From: Pseudoxanthomonas sp. Root65
Lineage (GTDB): Bacteria; Pseudomonadota; Gammaproteobacteria; Xanthomonadales; Xanthomonadaceae
Length of the DNA stretch: 64,000 nt
Assembly (NCBI RefSeq): GCF_001427635.1
Contig: NZ_LMHA01000002.1
Coordinates: 682,001-746,000, forward strand
Direction of reading: 5' to 3'
Of this stretch, positions 1-8,200 are shown piece by piece. Position 1 is the first letter of the stretch. The number at the start of each line of letters is the position of its first letter. A program made the position numbers and the translations under genes. The notes under the pieces were generated by a model that was not told where the DNA came from, searched no databases, and saw nothing but the letters and a program-made list of their open reading frames with translations.

Positions 1-373
1 CGCCATCGCGCAGGGCAGGGGTGCAGACGTTGAGGAAGAGACAGTCCTCGCTGACCGGCTGTCCGTCGGCGTCGCCGCGCTGGGGCGCAGATGCGCCGAA
101 GCGGGTGGCATCGCGCACGCCGGTCCAGGGCGTTTCGCGCACGGCGCGCTGGAAGCGTCGGGTGGCGGTATCGGCGCCGTAGGGCAGGCCACGGAACACA
201 TGGATGCCACGGTCCACGCGGCCGGCAATGCGTCCGCTGCGGGTGGTCGCGGACGTGGCCTGAACGGTATCGGCGCCAGCCGGGAGGCAGGCCGACGCCA
301 GCGCGAGTCCGGAGGTGCCGGCCAGTTGGGCCAGGAAGCGGCGGCGCGAGGCCGTATCTAGCGATGACGTCAT
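1..373 (-). CDS. Carboxylesterase type B, N-terminal part (runs off window)
   Basis: Only the first 124 codons are in the window. I translated them directly from the ATG at 373. The N-terminus SRRRFLAQ followed by a hydrophobic stretch is a twin-arginine export signal, and ALASAC shortly after could be a lipobox, so the product is probably periplasmic or a Tat lipoprotein. The segments FRGLPYG and SEDCLFLNV match the start of carboxylesterase/acetylcholinesterase-type alpha/beta hydrolases. The nucleophile motif, normally near residue 200, lies beyond the edge, so activity cannot be judged. The substrate is unknown; family members hydrolyse esters. It lies 70 bp downstream of the flavoprotein gene on the same strand. 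Confidence 0.8.
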   Translation of the reverse strand, partial: MTSSLDTASRRRFLAQLAGTSGLALASACLPAGADTVQATSATTRSGRIAGRVDRGIHVFRGLPYGADTATRRFQRAVRETPWTGVRDATRFGASAPQRGDADGQPVSEDCLFLNVCTPALRDG

Positions 374-443
374 GGAAATCCCGAGATGACACCGGTTTCC
401 ACAAGGCTAGCAAAGGCCGCCGCGTTGGGAACGCCGCAGTGCG

Positions 444-1625
444 TCAGGCCGCCATGCCCGCGGCGTGGCCGGAAGCCCACGCCCACTGGAAGTTGTATCC
501 GCCCAGCCAGCCGGTGACGTCCAGCACCTCGCCGACAAAGAACAGGCCCGGCACCCGCTTCGACATCATCGTGCTGCTGGACACGCCATCGGTGTCCACG
601 CCGCCCAGGGTGACTTCGGCCGTGCGGTAGCCCTCGGTACCGCTGGCGACCAGCGGCCATCCGGCAAGCAGGGCGGCGGCATCCTTGAGTTGCGGCGCAT
701 TGAACTGCTTCATCGGCCGGTTGGGCAGCCAGACCTCGCACAGGCGCTGGGCGAACCGGCGTGGCAGTGCGTCGGACAGCACCGTCTTCAGTTCGGCATC
801 GGGACGCTGCCTCTGCTGGCCCTGCAGCCAGTCCAGCGCGTCGCGGTCCGGCAGCAGGTCCAGGCGCAGGTTGTCGCCGGGTTGCCAGTACGAGGAGATC
901 TGCAGGATCGACGGCCCGCTGACCCCGCGGTGGGTGAGCAGCATGAAGTTGCGGAAGTGCGCCTTCCCGCAACGCGCTTCCACCGGGAAGGCGACACCGC
1001 TGAGGTCGGCCAGCCGCTCCTGGTGCTTGCCGCTGAGCGTCAGCGGCACCAGGCCGGCACGCGTCGGCAGCAGGTCGTGGCCGAATTGCTTCGCCAGGTC
1101 GTAGCCGAAGCCGGTCGCGCCCATGCTCGGGATCGACAGCCCGCCGGTGGCGACCACCAGCGACGGCGCGGCGAAGCGGCCCAGCGTCGTCTCCAGCCGG
1201 AACAGGCCATCGGCCTGCTCCACTTTTTGCACGCTGCAGCCGGTCTCGATACGCACGCCGGCGACCAGGCATTCGTCGACCAGCAGCTTGACGATCAGCT
1301 TGGAGGACACGTCGCAGAACAGCTGGCCGAGCTCCTTCTCGTGGTACGCGACGCGGTGCCGTTCGACCAGCCCGATGAAATCGGCCGGCGTGTAGCGCGC
1401 CAGCGCCGACTTGCAGAAGTGGGGATTGGCCGACAGGAAGTTGACCGGCGTGGTGCCGGTGTTGGTGAAATTGCAGCGGCCGCCGCCGGACATCAGGATC
1501 TTCTTGCCGACCTTGTTGGCGTGCTCGACCACCAGCACGCGCAGGCCGCGCTGGCCGGCGGTCAATGCGGTCATCAGGCCGGCCGCACCGCCGCCGATGA
1601 CCAGGACGTCGTGGGTCGGCACCAT
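444..1625 (-). CDS. YhiN/HI0933-family FAD-dependent oxidoreductase
   Basis: This 393-residue flavoprotein begins with a dinucleotide-binding fingerprint (VIGGGAAGLMTA, about residues 9-20), followed by the family-specific segment GKKILMSGGGRCNFTN. The C-terminus (TGWLGGYNFQWAWASGHAAG) is the second FAD-contact segment of the YhiN/BaiN family. Length agrees with the family at about 390-400. The cellular reaction of these proteins is mostly unassigned; BaiN of gut clostridia acts in bile-acid reduction, which should not be transferred here. It starts 4 bp after yaeQ, so the two are probably cotranscribed. Confidence 0.88.
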   Translation of the reverse strand: MVPTHDVLVIGGGAAGLMTALTAGQRGLRVLVVEHANKVGKKILMSGGGRCNFTNTGTTPVNFLSANPHFCKSALARYTPADFIGLVERHRVAYHEKELGQLFCDVSSKLIVKLLVDECLVAGVRIETGCSVQKVEQADGLFRLETTLGRFAAPSLVVATGGLSIPSMGATGFGYDLAKQFGHDLLPTRAGLVPLTLSGKHQERLADLSGVAFPVEARCGKAHFRNFMLLTHRGVSGPSILQISSYWQPGDNLRLDLLPDRDALDWLQGQQRQRPDAELKTVLSDALPRRFAQRLCEVWLPNRPMKQFNAPQLKDAAALLAGWPLVASGTEGYRTAEVTLGGVDTDGVSSSTMMSKRVPGLFFVGEVLDVTGWLGGYNFQWAWASGHAAGMAA

Positions 1626-1629
1626 GCGG

Positions 1630-2187
1630 TCAGGCGGCCCGGGCGAGGCCTGCCTGGCGGATGGACGGGATCACGCTGACCACGAGGTCGTCGGTCATCC
1701 ACTGCATCTCGCCGTCCTGGATCATCACGTTGAAGCGCATGCTGCGCACCATCAGGGCGGTCACGGCGTCGACCGTCTCCGGGGCGATGTCGAGCACGGT
1801 CAGGTTGCGGTGACGCGCCAGCAGCGCCGCGTTCCGCTCCCACCAGAGGTCGGCCGCGCGGCCGCCGTAGTTGACCACGATGACTTCGCCCGCCTTACCG
1901 CAGGCCTTTCGGATGCGGGATTCGTCCGGCTGGCCCAGGTCGATCCACTGGTCGATCAGTCCGGTGTAGTCCTTGCGCCACAGATCGGGCTCTTCCTCGT
2001 TGCTCAGGCCCTTGCCGAACTCCAGGCGGTCGTCGGCATGGAGGGCGAAGGCCAGCAGCCGGACCATCAGCCGCTCGTCGGTCTCCGACGGGTGCTGGGC
2101 CAGGGTCAGGCCGTGGGCGCCGTAGTAGTGCCGGTCCATGTCGCTGATCTGCAGTTCGGCTTTGACGACGGTGGACTTGAGGGCCAT
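1630..2187 (-). CDS. yaeQ: YaeQ family protein
   Basis: The 185-residue product matches YaeQ throughout. Diagnostic stretches are KAELQISDMDRHYY near the N-terminus, LAQHPSETDERLMVRLLAF, and EPDLWRKDYTG in the middle. YaeQ proteins have a PD-(D/E)XK nuclease-like fold, but no nuclease role has been shown convincingly. Salmonella YaeQ was reported to compensate for loss of the elongation factor RfaH. Length is typical (about 180). It is the first gene of a two-gene unit with the flavoprotein. No strong Shine-Dalgarno sequence precedes the ATG. Confidence 0.92.
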   Translation of the reverse strand: MALKSTVVKAELQISDMDRHYYGAHGLTLAQHPSETDERLMVRLLAFALHADDRLEFGKGLSNEEEPDLWRKDYTGLIDQWIDLGQPDESRIRKACGKAGEVIVVNYGGRAADLWWERNAALLARHRNLTVLDIAPETVDAVTALMVRSMRFNVMIQDGEMQWMTDDLVVSVIPSIRQAGLARAA

Positions 2188-2329
2188 GGCGGGGGTCCGG
2201 CAGAAGGGGCGCCATCATACGCCGCGAGGGGCGACGACCCGTGCGTGCGCGACGGCGGCCGGCAGGGCTGCCGGACGTCCCTGTTCAGGTTGGCTGCAAC
2301 AGGGATTCGCTTTTACCTGAAAACCCCGG

Positions 2330-2495
2330 TAGAGTGCCGCCACTGTGCTTGCCAGGGTCACCGTGAATCGTGAGCCTGATGCGGTAGATACATCTGCTAC
2401 ATCTTCCCGCTTTACCAACGCCTGCAAACCCAGTCCCGTCCCGGTCATATGCCGGGGTTGTGGTCCTTTCATCCATGTTTCAGGAGTTAGTAAAG
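2330..2495 (+). promoter_or_regulatory. Probable -10 box and long leader of the cold-shock gene
   Basis: The gap 2188-2495 has no gene. TAGAGT at 2330-2335 is a possible -10 box, though no good -35 lies at the right distance. Transcription from there would give a leader of about 155 nt, close to the long 5' leaders of cspA-type mRNAs, which fold differently at low temperature. AGGAG at 2482-2486 is the ribosome-binding site. The promoter assignment is an inference. Confidence 0.35.
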
Positions 2496-2705
2496 ATGTC
2501 TGATCGTCAGACCGGTACCGTCAAGTGGTTCAACGACGCCAAGGGCTTCGGCTTCATCACCCCGCAGAGCGGCCCCGACCTGTTCGTGCACTTCCGCTCG
2601 ATCCAGGGCAATGGCTTCAAGTCGCTGAAGGAAGGCCAGGCGGTCTCCTTCGTCGCCGTGCAGGGCCAGAAGGGCATGCAGGCCGACCAGGTGCAGCCGC
2701 TGTAA
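2496..2705 (+). CDS. Cold-shock protein (CspA family)
   Basis: This 69-residue single cold-shock domain has both RNA-binding motifs: KGFGFIT (RNP1, residues 15-21) and LFVHFRS (RNP2, about residues 29-35). HFRSI replaces the more usual HFSAI, a common variation. Such proteins bind single-stranded RNA and DNA and melt mRNA structure. The ATG at 2496 was chosen over the in-frame ATG at 2460 because AGGAG sits 9 nt before it and the product then starts exactly at the domain. A strong terminator follows, so the gene is monocistronic. Confidence 0.95.
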   Translation: MSDRQTGTVKWFNDAKGFGFITPQSGPDLFVHFRSIQGNGFKSLKEGQAVSFVAVQGQKGMQADQVQPL

Positions 2706-2731
2706 TCCAGCGCTGAACCCGACGGTTCAAG

Positions 2732-2766
2732 AAAACGCCGGTGCGCAAGCGCCGGCGTTTTTGTTT
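2732..2766 (+). terminator. Rho-independent terminator of the cold-shock gene
   Basis: An inverted repeat (AAACGCCGG ... CCGGCGTTT) is followed by TTGTTT, giving a GC-rich stem and a U-rich tail 26 bp after the stop codon. This is a canonical intrinsic terminator. Confidence 0.85.
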
Positions 2767-2787
2767 GTGTGGTCTTGTTTTCTCGTT

Positions 2788-2862
2788 GTGGGAGCGACGT
2801 GAGTCGCGATCGCGGACCTGTAGACAATGTCGGTGCGTCATCGCGACTTACGTCGCTCCCAC
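2788..2862. repeat. REP doublet (REPIN-like) between convergent genes
   Basis: Two 22-bp copies lie in inverted orientation at 2788-2809 and 2841-2862, 31 bp apart. Each begins GTGGGAGCGACGT and ends GTCGCGA, and each folds on itself (GCGAC-loop-GTCGC). The pair can form a long hairpin. A second pair lies at 8071-8191. The layout matches REP doublets of Pseudomonas and Xanthomonadaceae, which are mobilised by RAYT transposases in trans. It sits between the 3' ends of the cold-shock gene and dbpA. Confidence 0.85.
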
Positions 2863-2884
2863 GCCACGCCGCAGGATGGATGCC

Positions 2885-4261
2885 TCAGAGCTTGCGCACG
2901 CGAAAGCTGCGGCCCTTGATCTTGCCGGCGTTGAGTCGCGACAGCGCGGCGGCGGCCTTCTCGCGCGCGACGGCCACGTAGGTGCGCGTGGCGAACACAT
3001 GGATCTTGCCGATGGCGGACGCGGACAGGCCGGCGTCGCCGGTCAATGCACCCAGCACGTCGCCGGGACGCAGCTTGTCGGTCTTGCCCGCATCGATGCG
3101 CAACGTGGTCATCGTGGCAGGCGGTGCGGTGTTGGCCTTCGGCGCGGGCGGGACGCTGCGGTCCCACAGCAGCGGGGCGCCCAGGCGTTCCTCGATCACC
3201 GTGGCCCGCGGCAGTTCGCGCGGTGTGCACAGGCTGATCGCCAGCCCGCCGCGACCGGCGCGACCGGTGCGGCCGATGCGGTGCACGTAGGTGTCGGCGT
3301 CGCTGGGCATGTCGTAGTTGACGACCAGGGCCAGGTCTTCGATGTCCAGACCGCGCGCTGCGACATCGCTGGCGACCAGCACGTTGCAGCTGCGGTTGGC
3401 GAAGCGCACCAGCACCTCGTCGCGGTCGCGCTGTTCCATGTCGCCATGCAGGGCCAGCGCGGAGAAGCCGAAGTGCTGCAGCGAACCGGCCACTTCGTCC
3501 ACGTCCTTGCGCATATTGCAGAACACCACGCACGAATCGACGCCGCGCTGCGCCAGCAGTCCGGCCAGGGCGGTCTGCTTGCGCTCCGGCTCCACGCGCA
3601 CGAAGCGCTGCTCGATCACTGCCTGTTCCTGCGGCGCATCCACCGTGACTTCCAGCGGATCGCGCAGGGTGTTGCGGGCGATATCGCGGATGGCATCGGT
3701 GAAGGTGGCGGAGAACAGCAGGCTCTGGCGATCCTTCGGCGTCTTGCCGGTGATCTCGCGGATCGGCTCCTCGAAGCCCATGTCGAGCATGCGGTCCGCT
3801 TCGTCCAGCACCAGCGTGCGCACGCCGCCCAGGTGCACCGCCTTCTTGCGCAGCAGTTCCTGGATGCGGCCGGGCGTGCCGACCACGACGTGCGGGTCGT
3901 GCGCTTCCAGCGAGCGCAGCTGCGGCTCCAGCGGCATGCCGCCGCAGAGCGTCAGCACTTTCAGGTTGGGAAGACCGAGCGCCAGCTTACGCAGTTGCTG
4001 CGCCACCTGGTCCGCCAGCTCACGCGTGGGGCAGAGCACCAGCGCCTGCGTGCGCACGGTGGCAAGATCCAGCCGGTGCAGCAGGCCCAGTCCGAACGCG
4101 GCCGTCTTGCCGCTGCCGGTCGGCGCCTGCGCAATGACATCGCGGCCGTCGAGGATGGCGGGCAGGCTGCGGGCCTGGATGGGGGTGGGACGGGTGTAGC
4201 CGAGCGCCTGGACGCCCTGCTGCAGGCCGGGCGCCAGCGGAAGAGAAGTGAAATCGATCAT
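2885..4261 (-). CDS. dbpA: ATP-dependent RNA helicase DbpA
   Basis: This 458-residue DEAD-box helicase has motif I (APTGSGKT, residues 46-53), PTRELA, TPGR, DEAD, SAT, and the C-terminal HRIGRTGRAG motif. The last 75 or so residues form a DbpA-type RNA-binding domain, which separates it from other DEAD-box proteins. DbpA recognises hairpin 92 of 23S rRNA and acts in 50S subunit assembly. Length agrees with E. coli DbpA (457). The gene starts 41 bp after the barstar-like gene and may be cotranscribed with it. Confidence 0.93.
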   Translation of the reverse strand: MIDFTSLPLAPGLQQGVQALGYTRPTPIQARSLPAILDGRDVIAQAPTGSGKTAAFGLGLLHRLDLATVRTQALVLCPTRELADQVAQQLRKLALGLPNLKVLTLCGGMPLEPQLRSLEAHDPHVVVGTPGRIQELLRKKAVHLGGVRTLVLDEADRMLDMGFEEPIREITGKTPKDRQSLLFSATFTDAIRDIARNTLRDPLEVTVDAPQEQAVIEQRFVRVEPERKQTALAGLLAQRGVDSCVVFCNMRKDVDEVAGSLQHFGFSALALHGDMEQRDRDEVLVRFANRSCNVLVASDVAARGLDIEDLALVVNYDMPSDADTYVHRIGRTGRAGRGGLAISLCTPRELPRATVIEERLGAPLLWDRSVPPAPKANTAPPATMTTLRIDAGKTDKLRPGDVLGALTGDAGLSASAIGKIHVFATRTYVAVAREKAAAALSRLNAGKIKGRSFRVRKL

Positions 4262-4302
4262 GCGGCATTTTCGCAGATCGGCGCGGCCACCGCCGGGAAA
4301 CC

Positions 4303-4737
4303 CTACTGGAGGTCGGGGAAGTCCTCTTCCGGCAGGGCGATGAACGACCAGAACGGAACGTCGTTCGCGGTCCAGAACTGCGACACCTCGTCCAGGATGT
4401 CCAGCAGGGTGTCGAAATCGTCCTCGGCGCGGTCGCGCAGTTCGTGCGCCTGTTCGAACAGCAGCACGTAGCCCGGCGCCTCCAGCCAGGACAGGTCGCG
4501 CAGGCTGTCGGACAGCGCGTCCCAGTTGCGTCCCGAGCTTTGCGGGAAGTCCAGCACCGTGGCGATGCGCAGCAGCAGCGCGGACTTGCTGTCGCAGCCG
4601 GACAGGTCGATGCGGCGGGCCAGCAGGCCGGCGTCGCGGCCGACGGCGGACAACGGATCCAGATCGTCGTCGGTGACGAAGAACACGCCCGCGCGCGCGG
4701 GATCGGCCAGGCCGGGATCGAAGCCGGAGTCGCTCAT
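4303..4737 (-). CDS. Barstar-family ribonuclease inhibitor
   Basis: The 144-residue protein contains the barstar core NWDALSDSL (residues 71-79). It aligns with NLDALWDCL of Bacillus barstar and keeps the two aspartates (D73, D77) equivalent to barstar D35 and D39, which plug the barnase active site. There is no signal peptide, so it is cytoplasmic. Its start overlaps the end of the ribonuclease gene by 4 bp (ATGA), implying translational coupling. The expected role is to neutralise the upstream RNase before export. The first 40 or so residues extend beyond the minimal domain. Confidence 0.85.
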   Translation of the reverse strand: MSDSGFDPGLADPARAGVFFVTDDDLDPLSAVGRDAGLLARRIDLSGCDSKSALLLRIATVLDFPQSSGRNWDALSDSLRDLSWLEAPGYVLLFEQAHELRDRAEDDFDTLLDILDEVSQFWTANDVPFWSFIALPEEDFPDLQ

Positions 4738-5312
4738 GGGGTGGCCTCGCCGCCGATCTCGAACCGGCGGAAACTCTCGTAATGATCGTCCGTGTAGTAG
4801 TACTCGCGCGGCGGCTGGCCGCCGGTGACGATGCGTCGCTCGCCGCGATGGTCCAGTCCCGGGGTGTCGACGGTGTACTCGCGGTAATAGCCGCGCGATT
4901 GCCGCGGCAGTCGCCCCTCGCGGTTCTGGAACACGCTGCCGTCCTGCCGGTGCGGGAACGGCCCGCCGCGCTGGATCAGCGTCAGGGTGTGCTGGGCTTC
5001 CGGCGGCAGGAAGGCGGGCAGTGCGCCGGTGCTGCGCGATGCCGATGGCGCGGCAGGCGCGACAGGCGGCGCGACGTCGGGCACCTCGCCGGCGAGTGCG
5101 CCGGGACGGGTCTGCTCCACCGGCGGCAGCGCCAGCACGGCGCTGGTCTGGGTGGACTCGGGGGTTTCCCGTGCGGTGGTGGCTGATGGGGCGGGCGCAT
5201 CGTCGCTTTGCGACCACCACCACGCGCCCGCACCCAGCACGAGCAGCATCACGAAGGCGATCAAGGGAAGGCGTTGGCGGCTCTGGCGGCGTGCGCGGGA
5301 ACGTCGACTCAT
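4734..5312 (-). CDS. Barnase-like guanyl-specific ribonuclease, membrane-anchored or exported
   Basis: The 192-residue protein has a basic N-terminus and one hydrophobic segment (about residues 15-33), a Pro/Ala-rich linker (39-105), and a C-terminal domain of the barnase/RNase Sa family. The catalytic set is visible: Glu145 in YYREYTV (barnase E73), Arg160 in ERRIV (R87) and His177 in DDHYESF (H102). It should therefore be an active endoribonuclease acting outside the cytoplasm. It follows the lipoprotein gene by 7 bp and overlaps the inhibitor gene. Whether the hydrophobic segment is cleaved cannot be told. Confidence 0.87.
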   Translation of the reverse strand: MSRRSRARRQSRQRLPLIAFVMLLVLGAGAWWWSQSDDAPAPSATTARETPESTQTSAVLALPPVEQTRPGALAGEVPDVAPPVAPAAPSASRSTGALPAFLPPEAQHTLTLIQRGGPFPHRQDGSVFQNREGRLPRQSRGYYREYTVDTPGLDHRGERRIVTGGQPPREYYYTDDHYESFRRFEIGGEATP

Positions 5313-5319
5313 GTAGGCA

Positions 5320-6102
5320 TCATTCCGTCAGGAAGCGGCCGCAGCCGCGATAGGTCTGGTCGCCGACCGTCAGCACGGCGGAGGCGGGGTATTCGGTGTC
5401 GCTCATGCCGTCGCTGCAGCTTTCCTTCTTAGTGGTCAGCGCGACGGCAAGGCCATCGCCGGTGCTGCCGGCATAACCTTGCGCGGTCCTGCGCGCCTGC
5501 GCGACCTCGATGGTGCGCTCGCCATAGTCCAGGTCACCCCACAGGCGCGGGATCGCGCCGCCGCCGACTTCCACCGACCAGCCCGGCTCGGTGCCGATGC
5601 CGCGGAATACGCTGCCGCGCGCCCGGGCCTGCTCCCAGGGCGTGCCCGCACCAGGCGCCACCGGGTCCGCGCCCGCACGCACCATGCGGAACTCGACCGG
5701 CGCCGTCGAGCCCGGCGTCACCGGCACCCGCGTATCGGTGACGAACCACAGCCTGCCCTGCGCGTCGCGAAGGCCGGCATGCAGGCCGTACTGTCCGTTC
5801 GGGCGCAGCTTTGCCGGGTCGTAAGGCAGGGTGAAGGCGAACGGGGGACCCTTGAGATCGGCGAAGTCGGCACTGGCCACCACGGCAGCGGGCGTGTCGG
5901 CCAATTGGTTGTCCACCAGTTGCACGCTGAGGATCGCGCCGGGCGGCGGCGCGATCCGTTCCATGTAGAGCGCGCGGCCCTGGATCGCGGCCGACGTGGG
6001 CGAAGCCGCAGAAGGCGCCTCCGGCGCCGGCGCCGTGGCTGGCGGAGATTGACAGCCCACCAGCGCGAGCAGGCAGGCGGTCATCAGCATGGGACGGAAC
6101 AT
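5320..6102 (-). CDS. YbaY-type lipoprotein with COG3650-like C-terminal domain
   Basis: The 260-residue lipoprotein has the lipobox LVGC (Cys17), with Gln-Ser next, suggesting outer-membrane sorting. Residues of about 40-145 resemble the YbaY beta-sandwich domain (GRALYMERIAPPPGAILSVQLVD ... PYDPAKL). The C-terminal part (RGIGTEPGWSVEV ... CSDGMSDTEYPASA) resembles the HslJ/COG3650 domain found in small envelope lipoproteins. AGGAG lies 7 nt before the ATG. It heads the operon containing the RNase/inhibitor pair. Function is unknown beyond envelope location. Confidence 0.75.
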   Translation of the reverse strand: MFRPMLMTACLLALVGCQSPPATAPAPEAPSAASPTSAAIQGRALYMERIAPPPGAILSVQLVDNQLADTPAAVVASADFADLKGPPFAFTLPYDPAKLRPNGQYGLHAGLRDAQGRLWFVTDTRVPVTPGSTAPVEFRMVRAGADPVAPGAGTPWEQARARGSVFRGIGTEPGWSVEVGGGAIPRLWGDLDYGERTIEVAQARRTAQGYAGSTGDGLAVALTTKKESCSDGMSDTEYPASAVLTVGDQTYRGCGRFLTE

Positions 6103-6365
6103 CGCGCGCTCCTGGTGGCGGTGGCGGGTGGCCAGCTTAGCGATGGCGGACGTAATGGTTCGTCAACGCAGGAAGCACCGGCACGCGGTCGCAGAAGCGC
6201 GAACGGTCTCGGCTTGCCTCGGGGCGCCAACGCGCCGACCAGGGCCGAGGCCACGCGCGATGGGCTCTACCCATCACAGCGATTCAGTTTTGCGATGAGC
6301 GTCGCTGCGCAGGCGCGGCTAGTATCGGGATCGACGCCACTGCGCCGTGCGGGGAGTACGACGGC

Positions 6366-7247
6366 ATGAACCGGGTGCTGCATCCTTTCGCCCAGACGCG
6401 CGTCCTGTTCGCGTGGCCGTATGTCGTGGTCACGCTGATGATCGCGGGCGTGGCCCTGTCGCTGGTAGCGACGATTCCGTTGGACGACGGCAGCGGGCTG
6501 CGGCGTGCGCTGCGTGGTGGTGGTCTGTGCGCGCTGGCGACCGCGCTCGGCGCGATGCCGGTGTGGGTGGTGAAGCACCTGCAACAACAACTGGCGGATG
6601 GCCTGCTGGGCTTCGGCGCAGGGGTGATGCTGGCGGCCACGGCGTTCTCGCTGGTGCTGCCGGGGCTGGACGCGGCAGGTCGCGCGGGGTACTCGGCGTG
6701 GGGTGCTGCTGGCCTGGTCAGCGCCGGGGTGTTGCTGGGCGCGCTGGCCCTGCTGGCGCTGGACCGCGGCGTGGTGGACGATCCGCGCGATGCGAAGCGC
6801 GATCTGGTGCCGTCGCGCGTGGTCCTGTTCGTGCTGGCCATCGTGCTGCACAACGTGCCCGAAGGCATGGCGGTGGGCGTGGCTGCCGGCGGTGGCCTGC
6901 GCGGGGCGGAAGGCCTGGCGATGGGCATCGCGCTGCAGGACATCCCCGAGGGCCTGGTCGTGGCGCTGATCCTGGCCAGTGCCGGCATGGCGCGCAGCAA
7001 GGCGGTCTTCATCGGCGCGCTGTCGGGCGTGGCCGAGCCGGTCGCGGCGGTACTCAGCGCGTGGGCGGTGTCTGTTTCGTCGTTGCTGTTGCCGTGGGGC
7101 CTGGCTTTCGCCGCCGGCGCCATGCTGATCGCCGTCAGCCACAGCGTGATTCCCGAATCCAACCGCCATGGCAACGGGACCATCGCATCGCTCGGCCTGG
7201 CGATCGGGTTCTGCCTGATGATGGCGCTCGATACCGCGCTGGGTTGA
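6366..7247 (+). CDS. ZIP-family divalent metal transporter
   Basis: The 293-residue membrane protein has about eight hydrophobic segments and the two ZIP signature motifs: HNVPEG (residues 162-167) in TM4 and QDIPEG (191-196) in TM5. Their His, Asn/Asp and Glu residues line the metal path. The layout resembles the GufA/ZupT-like subfamily, which imports zinc and other divalent ions. It is transcribed divergently from the YbaY-type operon. The 263-bp gap has only a weak -10-like TAGTAT and no recognisable Zur or Fur box, so the metal is not determined. Confidence 0.88.
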   Translation: MNRVLHPFAQTRVLFAWPYVVVTLMIAGVALSLVATIPLDDGSGLRRALRGGGLCALATALGAMPVWVVKHLQQQLADGLLGFGAGVMLAATAFSLVLPGLDAAGRAGYSAWGAAGLVSAGVLLGALALLALDRGVVDDPRDAKRDLVPSRVVLFVLAIVLHNVPEGMAVGVAAGGGLRGAEGLAMGIALQDIPEGLVVALILASAGMARSKAVFIGALSGVAEPVAAVLSAWAVSVSSLLLPWGLAFAAGAMLIAVSHSVIPESNRHGNGTIASLGLAIGFCLMMALDTALG

Positions 7248-7298
7248 CCGGCGCGCGCGGCATGCGCACGCTGCACCCGGTCCCCACGGAGCCCGCGC

Positions 7299-8051
7299 AT
7301 GACCGAACCGCTGACGATCATCGGCAACTACCTGTCGCCCTATGTGCGCAAAGTGCTGGTGTGCCTCGAACTGAAAGGCATCCCGTACCGGATCGATCCC
7401 ATCGCGCCGTTTGTCGGCGACGACGCGTTCGGCCGGCTCAGTCCGCTGCGCCGTATCCCCGTGCTGCTCGACGGCGACCTGGTGCTCAACGATTCCACCG
7501 TGATCTGCGAGTACGTCCAGGATCGCTTCCTCGAGGTCCCGCTGTATCCGGCCGATCCGGTCCAGCGGGCGAAGGCGCGCTGGCTGGAGGAATACTGCGA
7601 TTCCCAGTTGGGCGATGTCATCGTCTGGCGGATGTTCTTCCAGAAGGGCGTGCGCCGGTTCCTGTTCAACGAAGGCACCGACGAGGACGTCGTGCGCGGG
7701 GCGCGCGAGGAGGAACTGCCTGTCGCGCTGGATTACCTGGAGGCCCAGCTGCCGGCACAGGGCTGGATCTTCGGCGAGGTCTCGATCGCCGACATCAGCA
7801 TCGCGGCGTTCTTCCGCAATGCCGCGTTCGTGCGCTATCAGGTGGACGCAGCGCGCTGGCCGCGCGTGGCGGGCCTGCTCGAACGCGCATGGGCGTTGCC
7901 CGCGTTCCACACGCTGGCGCGCTATGAGGACGGGAGCCTGCGTACGCCGCTGCCGGAGCAACGCGCCGCACTGGCCGCGATGGGCGCGCCGCTCACCGAA
8001 ACCACGTATGGAACTGCCGCGCCGCGCTACGGCGTACGGCGCCCGGGCTGA
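7299..8051 (+). CDS. Glutathione S-transferase family protein
   Basis: The 250-residue protein has an N-terminal thioredoxin-like domain (LTIIGNYLSPYVRKVLVCLELKG, then the cis-proline region RRIPVLLDGD and the glutathione-contact NDSTVICEY). An all-helical C-terminal domain contains the conserved SIADISIAAF segment. The Ser-Pro near the start of helix 1 is a likely catalytic Ser as in beta/zeta/theta-like bacterial GSTs. The substrate is unknown. GGAG lies upstream of the ATG. It is convergent with the M14 peptidase gene, with a REP doublet between them. Confidence 0.87.
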   Translation: MTEPLTIIGNYLSPYVRKVLVCLELKGIPYRIDPIAPFVGDDAFGRLSPLRRIPVLLDGDLVLNDSTVICEYVQDRFLEVPLYPADPVQRAKARWLEEYCDSQLGDVIVWRMFFQKGVRRFLFNEGTDEDVVRGAREEELPVALDYLEAQLPAQGWIFGEVSIADISIAAFFRNAAFVRYQVDAARWPRVAGLLERAWALPAFHTLARYEDGSLRTPLPEQRAALAAMGAPLTETTYGTAAPRYGVRRPG

Positions 8052-8070
8052 GCGCGCGCTTTTGCTCCTC

Positions 8071-8191
8071 TGTAGGAGCGACGTAAGTCGCGACCGCGCA
8101 CCAACCCCCCCTGCGGAAAGCCGGTGGTTCTCCCTCTTCGCGTGCTGCGACGCGTTCTGGCAAACCTGTCGCGACTCACGTCGCTCCCACA
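8071..8191. repeat. REP doublet (REPIN-like), second copy
   Basis: A TGTAGGAGCGACGTAAGTCG-type arm at 8071-8093 is answered by the inverted arm at 8169-8191, with 75 bp between. The arms match those at 2788-2862 apart from a few positions. The left arm starts GTAG rather than GTGG, the hallmark tetranucleotide of many REP families. It lies between the convergent 3' ends of the GST and M14 peptidase genes. Confidence 0.85.
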
Positions 8192-8200
8192 AGGGGCTGA

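Noticed and set aside
2741..4471. 576-residue plus-strand frame antisense to dbpA
   Set aside because: Shadow of dbpA; contains REP translation at its start and no recognisable domain.
4303..5312. Classical toxin-antitoxin locus
   Set aside because: The RNase carries an export/membrane segment and precedes its inhibitor; barnase/barstar-type secreted nuclease with immunity fits better.
6267..8192. 641-residue minus-strand frame antisense to ZIP and GST genes
   Set aside because: His/Arg/Gln-rich composition of a shadow frame; its N-terminus is the translated REP arm (MWERRES).
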